Shown here one piece after another: positions 18,670 to 28,450 of a stretch of DNA of 64,000 nucleotides. The position numbers and the translations under genes are program-made. The stretch spans positions 5,704,001 to 5,768,000 of the forward strand of contig NZ_JAPEOX010000001.1 in NCBI RefSeq assembly GCF_026340675.1. The letters run 5' to 3'. Source of the DNA: Streptomyces sp. NBC_01264 (GTDB taxonomy: Bacteria > Actinomycetota > Actinomycetes > Streptomycetales > Streptomycetaceae). Position 1 is the stretch's first letter, and each line of letters begins with the position of its first letter. The notes beneath the pieces are model-generated. The model made no database searches and had not been told where the DNA came from. It was given only the letters and a program-made list of their open reading frames with translations.

Positions 18670-20036
18670 ACACCGTTCAGATCGCCGCCGAAGACCTCTC
18701 CCTGTTCGGCAGGGACGTCTGGTGGCTCGTCGTCGTCAAGGCGGTGTTCTGCTTCGCCTTCCTGATGGTGACCGTGCTGTTCTCCATCGTGTGGGAGCGC
18801 AAGGTCGTCGCCTGGATGCAGCTGCGCATCGGCCCCAACCGGCACGGCCCTTGGGGCATGCTCCAGTCGCTCGCCGACGGCGTGAAGCTGATGCTGAAGG
18901 AAGACCTGATCGTCAAGCGGGCCGACAAGGTCGTCTACGTCCTCGCCCCGATCATCGCGGCGATCCCGGCCTTCATGGCCATCGCGGTGATCCCCTTCGG
19001 CCCCTCGGGCAACGAGGTCTCCATCTTCGGCCAGCGCACCACGATGCAGCTGACCGACCTGCCCATCGCGATGCTCTACATCCTCGCGGTGGCCTCGGTC
19101 GGCATCTACGGCATCGTGCTGGCGGGCTGGTCCTCCGGCTCCACGTACCCGCTGCTCGGCGGCCTGCGCTCCTGCGCGCAGATGATCTCGTACGAGATCG
19201 CGATGGGCGCGGCCTTCGCCTCGGTCTTCCTCTACTCCGGGTCGATGTCGACCTCGGCGATCGTGGACGCCCAGGCGGACCGCTGGTACATCATCCTGCT
19301 GCCGGTCTCCTTCATCATCTACGTCATCACGATGGTCGGCGAGACGAACCGCGCCCCCTTCGACATGCCGGAGTCCGAGGGCGACCTGGTCGGCGGCTTC
19401 AACACCGAGTACTCCTCGATCAAGTTCGCGCTGTTCATGCTCGCCGAGTACGTCAACATGGTCACCGTCTCCGCGGTCTCCGTCACCCTGTTCCTGGGCG
19501 GCTGGCGGGCCCCGGCGCCGATCTCCACGTACTGGGAGGGCGCGAACCACGGCTGGTGGCCGATGCTCTGGTTCGTCCTCAAGGTCCAGCTGCTCCTCTT
19601 CTTCTTCATCTGGCTGCGCGGCACGCTCCCGCGCGTGCGCTACGACCAGCTGATGAAGCTCGGCTGGAAGGTGCTCATCCCGGTCTCCGTGGTGTGGCTG
19701 ATGCTGGTCGCCACCGTCCGGGCGCTGCGCAACGAGAACTACGACTTCCAGGAGATCGTGCTCTACGTCGGCGGCGGGGTCATCGCGCTCCTGCTGCTGT
19801 CCTTCGTCGCGGACCTGTTCCGCGACAAGAAGGAGAAGACGGCCCTCGCGGACGCCGAACAGGCCGCGGCCGCCGAACCCTTCGACCCCCTGGCGGGCGG
19901 ATTCCCCGTACCGCCCAAGCCCGGCCAGCACCTGGCACCCGTACCGCGCAGGCGGCCCCGCAGTGAGCGGGAGCTCATTGTCAGTGGCGCGGCGAATACT
20001 GAAAGTGACCGAGAGGAGGGTGCTGAGAATGTCTGA
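18666..20036 (+). CDS. nuoH: NADH-quinone oxidoreductase subunit H
   Basis: The 456-residue membrane subunit sits at the junction with the quinone site. It shows the [16 protein letters not shown] motif, a [19 protein letters not shown] loop and about eight to nine helices. Compared with the 322-residue NuoH of the second operon, it has a C-terminal cytoplasmic extension of about 80 residues rich in Ala/Pro/Arg after the last helix. The GTG start overlaps nuoG. The stop overlaps nuoI by 8 bases. Confidence 0.96.
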   Translation: MNTVQIAAEDLSLFGRDVWWLVVVKAVFCFAFLMVTVLFSIVWERKVVAWMQLRIGPNRHGPWGMLQSLADGVKLMLKEDLIVKRADKVVYVLAPIIAAIPAFMAIAVIPFGPSGNEVSIFGQRTTMQLTDLPIAMLYILAVASVGIYGIVLAGWSSGSTYPLLGGLRSCAQMISYEIAMGAAFASVFLYSGSMSTSAIVDAQADRWYIILLPVSFIIYVITMVGETNRAPFDMPESEGDLVGGFNTEYSSIKFALFMLAEYVNMVTVSAVSVTLFLGGWRAPAPISTYWEGANHGWWPMLWFVLKVQLLLFFFIWLRGTLPRVRYDQLMKLGWKVLIPVSVVWLMLVATVRALRNENYDFQEIVLYVGGGVIALLLLSFVADLFRDKKEKTALADAEQAAAAEPFDPLAGGFPVPPKPGQHLAPVPRRRPRSERELIVSGAANTESDREEGAENV

Positions 20037-20640
20037 CAAGTCTGACGCCGAGCAGGGCGAGAAGTGGCAGAACCCGGTGGCCGGCTTCGGCGTGACCTTC
20101 AAGGCCATGTTCAAGAAGCGCCTCACCGAGCAGTACCCGGAGCAGGAAAAGACCACCGCACCCCGCTTCCACGGGCGGCACCAGCTCAACCGCCACCCGG
20201 ACGGTCTTGAGAAGTGCATCGGGTGCGAGCTGTGCGCCTGGGCCTGTCCCGCCGACGCGATCTACGTCGAGGGCGCGGACAACACCGAGGAGGAGCGCTA
20301 CTCCCCGGGTGAGCGGTACGGCCGCGTCTACCAGATCAACTACGCCCGCTGCATCCTGTGCGGGCTGTGCGTCGAGGCGTGCCCGACCAGGGCGCTGACC
20401 ATGACGAACGAGTTCGAACTGGCCGACTCCAGCCGCGAAGCGCTCATCTACACCAAGGAGCAGCTGCTCTCCGGGCTCACCGAGGGCATGGTCGAGGCAC
20501 CGCACTCGATCTTCCCCGGCACCGACGACACGGACTACTACCGCGGGCTGGTGACCGGGGCGGCTCCCGGGACGGTCCGCCAGGTGGCCGTCTCCAAGGG
20601 CGAGGTCGCTGACAACACCTCCGAGGGGGTGGGCGCATGA
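20029..20640 (+). CDS. nuoI: NADH-quinone oxidoreductase subunit I
   Basis: The 203-residue subunit holds two 4Fe-4S clusters (N6a, N6b). The motifs are [12 protein letters not shown] and [12 protein letters not shown], each C-x2-C-x2-C-x3-CP. The [13 protein letters not shown] lead-in is typical. ATG 20029 lies 5 bases before the nuoH stop, with GAGGAGG about 9 bases upstream. The C-terminal 25 residues are variable. Confidence 0.96.
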   Translation: MSDKSDAEQGEKWQNPVAGFGVTFKAMFKKRLTEQYPEQEKTTAPRFHGRHQLNRHPDGLEKCIGCELCAWACPADAIYVEGADNTEEERYSPGERYGRVYQINYARCILCGLCVEACPTRALTMTNEFELADSSREALIYTKEQLLSGLTEGMVEAPHSIFPGTDDTDYYRGLVTGAAPGTVRQVAVSKGEVADNTSEGVGA

Positions 20641-21467
20641 GCTCCCTCGCCGCTGCCGCCACCCTCACCTCCTCCGGTGAGGCGGTCCAGTTCTGGATCC
20701 TCGGCACGGTCGCCGTCATCGGCGCGCTGGCCACGATCCTGATGAAGAAGGCCGTGCACAGCGCGCTGAGCCTGGCCGGGACGATGATCATCCTGGCGGT
20801 CTTCTACCTCGCCAACGGGGCGTACTTCCTCGGCATCGTCCAGGTCGTCGTCTACACCGGCGCGATCATGATGCTCTTCCTCTTCGTCGTCATGCTCGTC
20901 GGCGTCACCGCCGCGGACTCGCTGACCGAGACCATCAAGGGGCAGCGCTGGCTCGCCGTCCTGTGCGGACTCGGCTTCGGCATCCTGCTGATCGCCGGCA
21001 TCTCCAACGCCCGGCTCACCCACTTCAACGGACTCGGCCGGATCAACTCCGGCGGGCACGTCGAGGGCCTGGCCACGCTGATCTTCACCAAGTACGTGTT
21101 CGCCTTCGAGATCACCGGCGCCCTGCTGATCACCGCGGCCGTCGGCGCGATGGTGCTCACGCACCGCGAGCGCACCGAGCGGGCCGCCACCCAGCGCGAA
21201 CTCGCCGAGCGCCGCGTACGCGAGGGCGTACAGCTCCCGCCGCTGCCCGCACCCGGCGTCTACGCCCGGCACAACGCCGTGGACGTCGCGGGCCTGCTGC
21301 CGGACGGCACCCCCTCCGAGCTCACCGTCAACCAGACGCTGCGCGCCCGCGGCCAGATCAGGGACGTCTCCGGCCAGGCCCTGGACGACCTGAAGGCCCT
21401 GGAGCAGCGGTCCTCCGAGCGGCTCGGCCGCGACGCCCTCGATGCCCGAGAGGAGGCCTCGAAGTGA
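20637..21467 (+). CDS. nuoJ: NADH-quinone oxidoreductase subunit J
   Basis: This 276-residue antiporter-adjacent membrane subunit has five helices with [24 protein letters not shown], the pi-bulge helix region. After the last helix (about residue 180) comes an Arg/Glu/Ala-rich cytoplasmic tail of about 95 residues not found in NuoJ of the second operon. The ATG overlaps the nuoI stop by 4 bases. Confidence 0.94.
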   Translation: MSSLAAAATLTSSGEAVQFWILGTVAVIGALATILMKKAVHSALSLAGTMIILAVFYLANGAYFLGIVQVVVYTGAIMMLFLFVVMLVGVTAADSLTETIKGQRWLAVLCGLGFGILLIAGISNARLTHFNGLGRINSGGHVEGLATLIFTKYVFAFEITGALLITAAVGAMVLTHRERTERAATQRELAERRVREGVQLPPLPAPGVYARHNAVDVAGLLPDGTPSELTVNQTLRARGQIRDVSGQALDDLKALEQRSSERLGRDALDAREEASK

Positions 21468-21763
21468 ACCCGGTCAACTACCTGTACCTGTCCGCGCTGC
21501 TGTTCACCATCGGGGCGGCCGGAGTCCTGATCCGGAAGAACGCGATCGTGCTGTTCATGTGCGTGGAGCTCATGCTCAACGCCTGCAACCTCGCCTTCGT
21601 CACCTTCTCCCGGATGCACGGCAACCTCGACGGCCAGATCATCGCGTTCTTCACGATGGTCGTCGCCGCCGCCGAGGTCGTGGTGGGCCTCGCGATCATC
21701 GTGTCGCTGTTCCGTACCCGCCACTCGGCCTCGGTCGACGACGCCAGCCTGATGAAGCTGTAA
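21464..21763 (+). CDS. nuoK: NADH-quinone oxidoreductase subunit K
   Basis: The 99-residue three-helix subunit has the conserved proton-channel glutamates in [12 protein letters not shown] and [14 protein letters not shown] 21464 overlaps the nuoJ stop by 4 bases. Its length is standard for bacterial NuoK. Confidence 0.95.
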   Translation: MNPVNYLYLSALLFTIGAAGVLIRKNAIVLFMCVELMLNACNLAFVTFSRMHGNLDGQIIAFFTMVVAAAEVVVGLAIIVSLFRTRHSASVDDASLMKL

Positions 21764-21775
21764 GGGGCGTTCACA

Positions 21776-23671
21776 GTGGAGAACCTGATTGTGCTGCTGA
21801 TCGCGGCGCCCCTGCTCGGAGCGGCGGTGCTGCTCTGCGGCGGCCGCCGCCTCGACAAGGTGGGGCACTGGCTCGGCACCCTGCTCGCCGCCGCCTCCTT
21901 CGGGACCGGCGTCGTCCTCTTCGCCGACATGCTCGGCCGCGGAGCCGAGGACCGCACCCTGCACCAGCGGCTGTTCACCTGGATCCCCGTCGAGGGCTTC
22001 CAGGCCGACATGGCCTTCCAGCTGGACCAGCTGTCGATGACGTTCGTCCTGCTGATCTCCGGCGTGGGCACGCTCATCCACATCTACTCCATCGGTTACA
22101 TGGAGCACGACGAGCGGCGCCGCCGCTTCTTCGGCTACCTCAACCTGTTCGTCGCGGCCATGCTCCTGCTGGTGCTCGCCGACAACTACCTGCTGTTGTA
22201 CTTCGGCTGGGAGGGCGTGGGCCTCGCCTCGTACCTCCTGATCGGCTTCTGGCAGCACAAGCCCAGCGCGGCCACCGCGGCCAAGAAGGCCTTCCTGGTC
22301 AACCGCGTCGGCGACATCGGCCTCTCGGTCGCCATCATGCTGATGTTCACCACGTTCGGGACCTTCGCCTTCGGCCCGGTCCTCGGCTCGGCGGACGACG
22401 CCTCCGAGGGCAAGCTGACGGCGATCGGCCTCATGCTGCTGCTGGCCGCCTGCGGCAAGTCGGCGCAGGTGCCGCTCCAGTCCTGGCTCGGGGACGCGAT
22501 GGAGGGCCCGACCCCGGTCTCGGCCCTCATCCACGCGGCGACCATGGTCACCGCCGGCGTCTATCTGATCGTCCGCTCGGGCGCGATCTTCAACGGGGCG
22601 CCCGACGCCCAGCTGGTCGTCACCATCGTCGGAGCCGTCACGCTCCTCTTCGGTGCGATCGTCGGTTGCGCCAAGGACGACATCAAGAAGGCCCTCGCCG
22701 GATCGACGATGTCGCAGATCGGCTACATGATCCTGGCGGCCGGCCTCGGCCCCGTCGGGTACGTGTTCGCGATCATGCACCTGGTCACGCACGGCTTCTT
22801 CAAGGCGGGCCTCTTCCTCGGCGCCGGTTCCGTGATGCACGGGATGAACGACGAGGTCGACATGCGCAAGTACGGCGGCCTGCGCAAGTACATGCCGGTG
22901 ACGTTCGCGACCTTCGGGCTGGGCTACCTCGCCATCATCGGCTTCCCGGGTCTGTCGGGCTTCTTCTCCAAGGACCTGATCATCGAGGCCGCCTTCGCCA
23001 AGGGCGGCACCCAGGGCTGGATCCTCGGCGGAGTCACCCTCCTCGGTGCGGCGATCACCGCCTTCTACATGACCCGCGTCATGCTCCTCACCTTCTTCGG
23101 CGAGAAGCGCTGGCAGCCGGACGCAGAGGGCCACGCGCCGCACCCGCACGAGTCCCCGAAGTCCATGACCATCCCGATGATCGTCCTGGCCTTCGGCTCG
23201 GTCTTCGCGGGCGGGTTCTTCGCGATCGGCGACCGCTTCCTGAACTGGCTGGAGCCCGTCACCGGACACCAGCACGGACACCCGCCGATCAGCGCCACGG
23301 CGGTCACCGCGGCCACCATGGTGGTCCTCGTCATCGGCGTCGCCATCGCCTGGGTGATGTACGGCAGGAAGCCCGTCCCGGTCGTCGCCCCGCGCGGCTC
23401 GCTCCTCACCCGGGCGGCCCGGCGGGACCTCTACCAGGACGACTTCAACCACGTGGTCCTCGTCCGCGGCGGGGAGCACCTGACCCGCTCCCTCGTCTAC
23501 GTCGACCACAGCCTGGTCGACGGCGTGGTCAACGGGACGGCCGCCGGAGTCGGCGGGCTGTCGGGCCGGCTGCGCAAGCTGCAGAACGGCTACGTCCGCA
23601 GCTACGCGGTCTCGATGTTCGGGGGCACGGCGATCCTGATCGCCGCGACCCTGCTGATGAGGGCGGTGTGA
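21776..23671 (+). CDS. nuoL: NADH-quinone oxidoreductase subunit L
   Basis: The 631-residue proton-pumping subunit has about 16 helices, with [16 protein letters not shown], the lysine-bearing helices and the [15 protein letters not shown] block. The C-terminal part extends to the long lateral helix region. GTG 21776 follows nuoK by 12 bases. It is homologous to Mrp antiporter subunits and to NuoM and NuoN downstream. Confidence 0.96.
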   Translation: MENLIVLLIAAPLLGAAVLLCGGRRLDKVGHWLGTLLAAASFGTGVVLFADMLGRGAEDRTLHQRLFTWIPVEGFQADMAFQLDQLSMTFVLLISGVGTLIHIYSIGYMEHDERRRRFFGYLNLFVAAMLLLVLADNYLLLYFGWEGVGLASYLLIGFWQHKPSAATAAKKAFLVNRVGDIGLSVAIMLMFTTFGTFAFGPVLGSADDASEGKLTAIGLMLLLAACGKSAQVPLQSWLGDAMEGPTPVSALIHAATMVTAGVYLIVRSGAIFNGAPDAQLVVTIVGAVTLLFGAIVGCAKDDIKKALAGSTMSQIGYMILAAGLGPVGYVFAIMHLVTHGFFKAGLFLGAGSVMHGMNDEVDMRKYGGLRKYMPVTFATFGLGYLAIIGFPGLSGFFSKDLIIEAAFAKGGTQGWILGGVTLLGAAITAFYMTRVMLLTFFGEKRWQPDAEGHAPHPHESPKSMTIPMIVLAFGSVFAGGFFAIGDRFLNWLEPVTGHQHGHPPISATAVTAATMVVLVIGVAIAWVMYGRKPVPVVAPRGSLLTRAARRDLYQDDFNHVVLVRGGEHLTRSLVYVDHSLVDGVVNGTAAGVGGLSGRLRKLQNGYVRSYAVSMFGGTAILIAATLLMRAV

Positions 23672-23672
23672 G

Positions 23673-25274
23673 ATGAGTTTCCCGCTTCTGACGGTGACGG
23701 CCGCGGTCCCCGCGGTCGGCGCGATCCTGACGGCGGCCGTCCCGGCCGCCCGCCGGACCGCCGCCAAATGGCTCGCCCTGCTCTTCTCGGTGGCGACCCT
23801 GGCCCTGGCCGTGCTCGTCGCGGTCCGCTTCGAGCCCGGTGGCGACCGCTACCAGCTCACCGAATCGCACGCCTGGATCGCGGACTTCGGCGTCCGCTAC
23901 GAACTGGGCGTCGACGGCATCGGGGTGGTGCTGATCGCACTCACCGCGCTGCTGATCCCCTTCGTGATCGCGGCCGGCTGGCACGACGCCGACCCGCTGG
24001 AGACCTCCTCCTCGCGCTGGCGGCCGACCCAGGGCTTCTTCGCCCTGATCCTGCTGGTCGAGGCGATGGTGATCATCTCCTTCGAGGCCACCGACGTCTT
24101 CCTCTTCTACATCTTCTTCGAAGCCATGCTCATCCCGATGTACTTCCTCATCGGCGGCTTCGGCGACCGGGCACACTCCGGGTCAGATGAGAACGCGGCC
24201 GCGCAGCGCTCGTACGCGGCGGTCAAGTTCCTCCTCTACAACCTGGTCGGCGGCCTGATCATGCTGGCCGCCGTCATCGGGCTCTACGTGGTCGCCGGGA
24301 ACTTCTCGCTCCAGGAGATCACCGCCGCCCGCGCCGCGGGCACGCTCGACATGGCGACCAACACCGAGCGGATGCTGTTCCTCGGCTTCTTCTTCGCCTT
24401 CGCGGTGAAGGCCCCGCTCTGGCCGCTGCACACCTGGCTGCCGAACGCGATGGGCGAGGCAACGGCCCCGGTAGCCGTCCTGATCACCGCCGTCGTCGAC
24501 AAGGTCGGCACCTTCGCGATGCTCCGCTTCTGCCTCGGACTCTTCCCCGAGGCCAGTAAGTGGGCCACGCCGGTGATCCTGGTCCTGGCCCTGATCAGCA
24601 TCGTCTACGGTGCGCTGGTCGCGGTCGGCCAGCGGGACATCAAGCGGCTGGTGGCGTACGCCTCCATCTCGCACTTCGGCTTCATCATCCTGGGCATCTT
24701 CGCGATGACCTCCCAGGGCCAGTCCGGCGCGACGCTCTACATGGTCAACCACGGGCTCTCGACGGCGGCGCTCATGCTGGTCGCCGGCTTCCTGATCTCG
24801 CGGCGCGGCTCCCGGCTCATCGCCGACTACGGCGGCGTGCAGAAGGTGGCCCCGGTCCTGGCCGGCACCTTCCTGATCGGCGGCCTGGCCACGCTCTCGC
24901 TCCCCGGCCTCGCCCCGTTCGTCAGTGAGTTCCTGGTCCTGGTCGGCACCTTCGCCCGGTACCCGGTCGTCGGCATCATCGCCACCTTCGGCATCGTGCT
25001 GGCGGCGCTCTACACGCTGGTCCTCTACCAGCGCACCATGACCGGCCCCCTCAAGGAGGAGGTCCGCACCATGCCGGACCTGCGCCTGCGGGAGGTCCTG
25101 GTGGTCGCCCCGCTGATCGCGCTGCTGATCGGACTGGGCGTCTACCCGAAGGTCCTGACCGACATCGTCAACCCGGCGGTGAAGCACACCATGTCGGACG
25201 TCAAGGAGACCGATCCGAAGCCCGAGGTGGCTGTCGAAGCGAAGCACTCCAACGAGGGGGAGGCGGCCAAGTGA
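23673..25274 (+). CDS. nuoM: NADH-quinone oxidoreductase subunit M
   Basis: The 533-residue antiporter-like subunit shows the FEAMLIPMYFLIG block with the key glutamate, WPLHTWLPNAMGEATAPVAV, and an SISHFG-type lysine/histidine helix. Fourteen or so helices are expected. It starts with ATG one base after the nuoL stop and overlaps nuoN by 4 bases. The last 25 residues form a charged tail. Confidence 0.96.
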   Translation: MSFPLLTVTAAVPAVGAILTAAVPAARRTAAKWLALLFSVATLALAVLVAVRFEPGGDRYQLTESHAWIADFGVRYELGVDGIGVVLIALTALLIPFVIAAGWHDADPLETSSSRWRPTQGFFALILLVEAMVIISFEATDVFLFYIFFEAMLIPMYFLIGGFGDRAHSGSDENAAAQRSYAAVKFLLYNLVGGLIMLAAVIGLYVVAGNFSLQEITAARAAGTLDMATNTERMLFLGFFFAFAVKAPLWPLHTWLPNAMGEATAPVAVLITAVVDKVGTFAMLRFCLGLFPEASKWATPVILVLALISIVYGALVAVGQRDIKRLVAYASISHFGFIILGIFAMTSQGQSGATLYMVNHGLSTAALMLVAGFLISRRGSRLIADYGGVQKVAPVLAGTFLIGGLATLSLPGLAPFVSEFLVLVGTFARYPVVGIIATFGIVLAALYTLVLYQRTMTGPLKEEVRTMPDLRLREVLVVAPLIALLIGLGVYPKVLTDIVNPAVKHTMSDVKETDPKPEVAVEAKHSNEGEAAK

Positions 25275-26932
25275 GCACCCTGACTGCTGCTGCCCAGAAC
25301 CTGCTGCCGAACCTGGCGGCCGCGGCGCCGATCGACAAGATCCCGGCCCCGCACATCGAGTACGCTCAGCTGTCGCCCACGCTCATCGTGCTGGGCGCGG
25401 CCATCATCGGAGTCCTCGTCGAGGCCTTCGTGCCGCGCAAGGGCCGTTACTACACGCAGGTGTTCCTCGCCGTCGCCGCGCTGGCCTCGGCCTTCGCGGC
25501 GGTCGTCGGGCTCGCCGCCGGCGGGTACGGCAGCTCCAAGGCGCACATCGCGGCCATGGGAGCCGTGGCCGTCGACGGACCGGCCCTCTTCCTCCAGGGC
25601 ACCATCATCCTGGCCTCGGTCGTCGCGATCTTCACCTTCGCCGAGCGGCGCCTGGACCCGGCCGCCCACGGCAACCGGGTGGACTCCTTCGCCGCGCAGG
25701 CGGCGTCCGTACCGGGCAGCGAGAGCGAGAAGGAAGCCGTCAAGGCGGGCTTCACCACCACCGAGGTCTTCCCGCTGGCCCTGTTCGCGGTCGCCGGCAT
25801 GCTGATCTTCCCCGCGGCCAACGACCTGCTGACGCTGTTCGTGGCCCTGGAGGTCTTCTCCCTCCCGCTGTACCTGCTCTGCGCCGCCGCCCGCCGCCAG
25901 CGGCTGATGTCGCAGGAGGCGGCCGTCAAGTACTTCCTGCTCGGCGCCTTCTCCTCCGCCTTCCTCCTCTTCGGCATCGCGCTCGTCTACGGGTACGCGG
26001 GCTCGGTCTCCTACGCGGCGATCGCGGAGGTCGTCGACGGCACCGTGGCCACCATCGACCCGGCGCTCGCCGACACCATGGGCAACGACGCGCTGCTGCT
26101 GATCGGCGGCGCGCTCATCCTGATGGGCCTGCTCTTCAAGGTCGGCGCGGTTCCCTTCCACATGTGGACCCCGGACGTCTACCAGGGCGCCCCCACCCCG
26201 GTCACCGGCTTCATGGCGGCGGCGACGAAGGTGGCCGCCTTCGGCGCCCTCCTGCGTCTCCTCTACGTCGTCCTGCCGGGCCTGCGGTGGGACTGGCGGC
26301 CGGTGATGTGGGGCGTCGCGATCGTCACGATGCTGGCGGGCGCGGTCATCGCGGTCACCCAGACCGACGTCAAGCGGCTCCTCGCCTACTCCTCGATCGC
26401 ACACGCCGGCTTCATCCTGGCCGGTGTGATCGCCACCTCGGAGGCGGGCGTCAAGTCCGTCCTCTTCTACCTGGCCGCGTACTCCTTCGTGACCATCGGC
26501 GCCTTCGCGGTGGTCACGCTGGTGCGCGATGCGGGCGGCGAGGCCACGCACCTGTCCAAGTGGGCGGGCCTGGGACGTCGTTCACCGCTCACGGCGGCGG
26601 TCTTCGCGGTCTTCCTTCTCGCCTTCGCGGGCATCCCGCTGACCTCCGGCTTCTCCGGCAAGTTCGCCGTCTTCCAGGCGGCGGCGGAGGGCGGTGCGGG
26701 AGCGCTGGTCGTGGTCGGTGTCATCTCGTCCGCGATCGCCGCGTTCTTCTACATCCGGGTGATCGTCCTGATGTTCTTCAGCGAGCCGAAGGCGGACGGC
26801 CCCACGGTCGCCGTCCCGTCCCCGCTGACGATGACGACGATCGCGGTGGGCGTCGCGGTCACGGTGGTCCTGGGCGTGGCCCCGCAGTACTTCCTGGACC
26901 TGGCGGGAAGCGCTAGCACGTTCGTGCGCTGA
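25271..26932 (+). CDS. nuoN: NADH-quinone oxidoreductase subunit N
   Basis: The 553-residue antiporter-like subunit ends the operon. Family blocks LEVFSLPLYLLCA, PFHMWTPDVYQGAPTPVTGFMA and KRLLAYSSIAHAGFIL are present. GTG 25271 overlaps nuoM. A strong terminator hairpin begins 18 bases after the stop. Its length fits actinobacterial NuoN, longer than in E. coli. Confidence 0.96.
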   Translation: MSTLTAAAQNLLPNLAAAAPIDKIPAPHIEYAQLSPTLIVLGAAIIGVLVEAFVPRKGRYYTQVFLAVAALASAFAAVVGLAAGGYGSSKAHIAAMGAVAVDGPALFLQGTIILASVVAIFTFAERRLDPAAHGNRVDSFAAQAASVPGSESEKEAVKAGFTTTEVFPLALFAVAGMLIFPAANDLLTLFVALEVFSLPLYLLCAAARRQRLMSQEAAVKYFLLGAFSSAFLLFGIALVYGYAGSVSYAAIAEVVDGTVATIDPALADTMGNDALLLIGGALILMGLLFKVGAVPFHMWTPDVYQGAPTPVTGFMAAATKVAAFGALLRLLYVVLPGLRWDWRPVMWGVAIVTMLAGAVIAVTQTDVKRLLAYSSIAHAGFILAGVIATSEAGVKSVLFYLAAYSFVTIGAFAVVTLVRDAGGEATHLSKWAGLGRRSPLTAAVFAVFLLAFAGIPLTSGFSGKFAVFQAAAEGGAGALVVVGVISSAIAAFFYIRVIVLMFFSEPKADGPTVAVPSPLTMTTIAVGVAVTVVLGVAPQYFLDLAGSASTFVR

Positions 26933-26950
26933 CCGTACGGAGTACGGCCG

Positions 26951-26987
26951 AGGGCCCGGCTTCCCCTTTCCGGGGGGCCGGGCCCTT
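26951..26987. terminator. Terminator of the nuoA-N operon
   Basis: The inverted repeat AGGGCCCGGC / GCCGGGCCCT has a 10-bp stem around a C/G-rich loop that can pair further, followed by TTCG. It lies between nuoN and the convergent Uma2 gene and probably works in both directions. Confidence 0.75.
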
Positions 26988-27007
26988 CGCCGTGCGCGGG
27001 GCGGGGG

Positions 27008-27595
27008 CTATGCGGTGCGCCGTCGCTTCGGCATGATCTCGGTGAGGTCCAGGTCGATGGGGAAGGGGACGGAGACCTTGAGACGGTCGTGGAAGATGCC
27101 CGCGGTTCCGTATCTCCCCGTCGACGGGTCCCGTTCGTAGACATAGACCACGGCACGGCCGTCCAGGTGCTCCACGCGCCAGAAGTGCGCGATACCGGCC
27201 TCCGCGTACTTGACCGGCTTGACGCCACGGTCACGGCCGATCGATTCGGGCGAGACCACTTCGATGGCCAGACAGACAGCTGCGGCGGGCAGCCTGGTTT
27301 GATTCAGGTCGCCCACCGCGCTGTCGTCCACGACGATGACATCGGGTTCGGGGCGGTTGTGGCGGTCGATGTCGATGGTGAACTCGCGGAGGACCTCGTA
27401 CACGTTCGGAGCCAGCGATTGAAGCTGCCCATCGAAGAAACTGATCGCTCGCATGTGGAACAGAGTCTGCGGACTCACGAAAACCAGGCTCCCGTCGATC
27501 AGCTCCGTGTGCGGAGGCAGATTCGGAAGCGTGTCCAGGTCGTCGGCAGTCCAGCCGCCGGGCGGCGGGATGGGCCAGCTGTGTTCCGGGTTCAT
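27008..27595 (-). CDS. Uma2 family (DUF820) endonuclease-like protein
   Basis: The 195-residue protein has the PD-(D/E)xK nuclease-like fold of Uma2. It shows ELIDGSLVFVSPQ near the N-terminus, then RPEPDVIVV, then AIEVVSPES and KPVKYAEAGI, which supply the acidic and lysine positions. ATG 27595 has GGGAG about 6 bases upstream; ATG 27607 is an alternative. The family is abundant in streptomycetes and cyanobacteria but its cellular role is unknown. It stands alone between the nuo terminator and an unrelated secreted protein gene. Confidence 0.88.
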   Translation of the reverse strand: MNPEHSWPIPPPGGWTADDLDTLPNLPPHTELIDGSLVFVSPQTLFHMRAISFFDGQLQSLAPNVYEVLREFTIDIDRHNRPEPDVIVVDDSAVGDLNQTRLPAAAVCLAIEVVSPESIGRDRGVKPVKYAEAGIAHFWRVEHLDGRAVVYVYERDPSTGRYGTAGIFHDRLKVSVPFPIDLDLTEIMPKRRRTA

Positions 27596-27665
27596 CAGTG
27601 CTCCCATGAGCCGGAGTCTCGCGAGTCCGACCAGCGTATCGCCGGGGAATCCCGGGATGTCGCTC

Positions 27666-28265
27666 TTAGGAGTGACTGTGCGGGGTGGTGGTTCCCTTGG
27701 GGCAGGTCAGGGCCGTGTTCCAGTTGTGGAAGCGGCCCGCCGGGTTGTCCCTGTAGGCCCACAGGTGGAGGTCGTAGTGCTTGGGCATGCCCGCCCAGTG
27801 GCCCGGCATGGGTCCGTCGAAGGGGAGCCCGAACATGGTCGGTCGGTCGTCGGTGGTCTTGAAGTCCTGGTCCCGGTCCTTGGACATCCACTCCACCGCC
27901 TCCAGCTTGCGGCGGCCGTGCTCGTCCTTCTCGGTGCTGTAGAGCAGCGCCGCCGGCTTGCTGGGATCTGTGGAGCCCCAGTTGGACTCCTTGACGTAGT
28001 GGTAGCCCATGGCACCCACCCCGAAGGGGTTGGTCATGCAGGCCTCGCCGTGCGGCACGTACCCGTCCTTCAGGGCCTGCTGCTCGTCCGTGTACTTGGC
28101 CGTCACCCGGATGGCCGTGGCCATGTCGCGCATCGCCTTCGCGTTCCTCGGGTCGGGCGCGGGCCCGTCGACTCCGTGGGCGGGGACGGTGGCGACCGTG
28201 GCGGCCAGGCCGAGGGATATCGCGGCGGCGCAGGCGAGGAAGGCCATGCGGGGGCGGAGGGACAT
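27666..28265 (-). CDS. Secreted protein of unknown function
   Basis: The 199-residue protein has a Sec signal peptide (MSLRPRMAFLACAAAISLG, cleavage near residue 30). The mature part contains KYTDEQQALKDGYVPHGEACM, GAMGYHYVKE, a PAALLYSTEKDE stretch and a His/Trp/Asn-rich end (LHLWAYRDNPAGRFHNWN, then TCPKG and a terminal HSHS). Many His residues and two Cys could bind metal, but I know no named family. The ATG at 28265 is chosen for the signal peptide. It lies 70 bases from the Uma2 gene start on the same strand, so co-transcription is possible. Confidence 0.78.
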   Translation of the reverse strand: MSLRPRMAFLACAAAISLGLAATVATVPAHGVDGPAPDPRNAKAMRDMATAIRVTAKYTDEQQALKDGYVPHGEACMTNPFGVGAMGYHYVKESNWGSTDPSKPAALLYSTEKDEHGRRKLEAVEWMSKDRDQDFKTTDDRPTMFGLPFDGPMPGHWAGMPKHYDLHLWAYRDNPAGRFHNWNTALTCPKGTTTPHSHS

Positions 28266-28377
28266 CGGGGCTCCTGCCGTTCGGGGGTCGGAGTCGGGGC
28301 TTGCCACCACGATCCGGGCGCCGCGCCGCCCCTGCACGCGGCGGGGCTCCGGACGGGTGACGCGATGGCGCACCCTG

Positions 28378-28450
28378 CGGGTAGGGGAACTCCGCCCCGC
28401 GCAGCGGCACATCCGCAGCCGGGGCTGCGGGCGGCTCCGCGCAGGGGGCT
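28378..28450. repeat. Dispersed intergenic repeat, copy D (short)
   Basis: The block CGGGTAGGGGAACTCCGCCC followed by GCGCAGCGGCA matches copy A at 4475-4513 almost base for base. It is followed by a C/G-rich inverted region and ends at the last bases of the flavoprotein gene. Confidence 0.65.
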
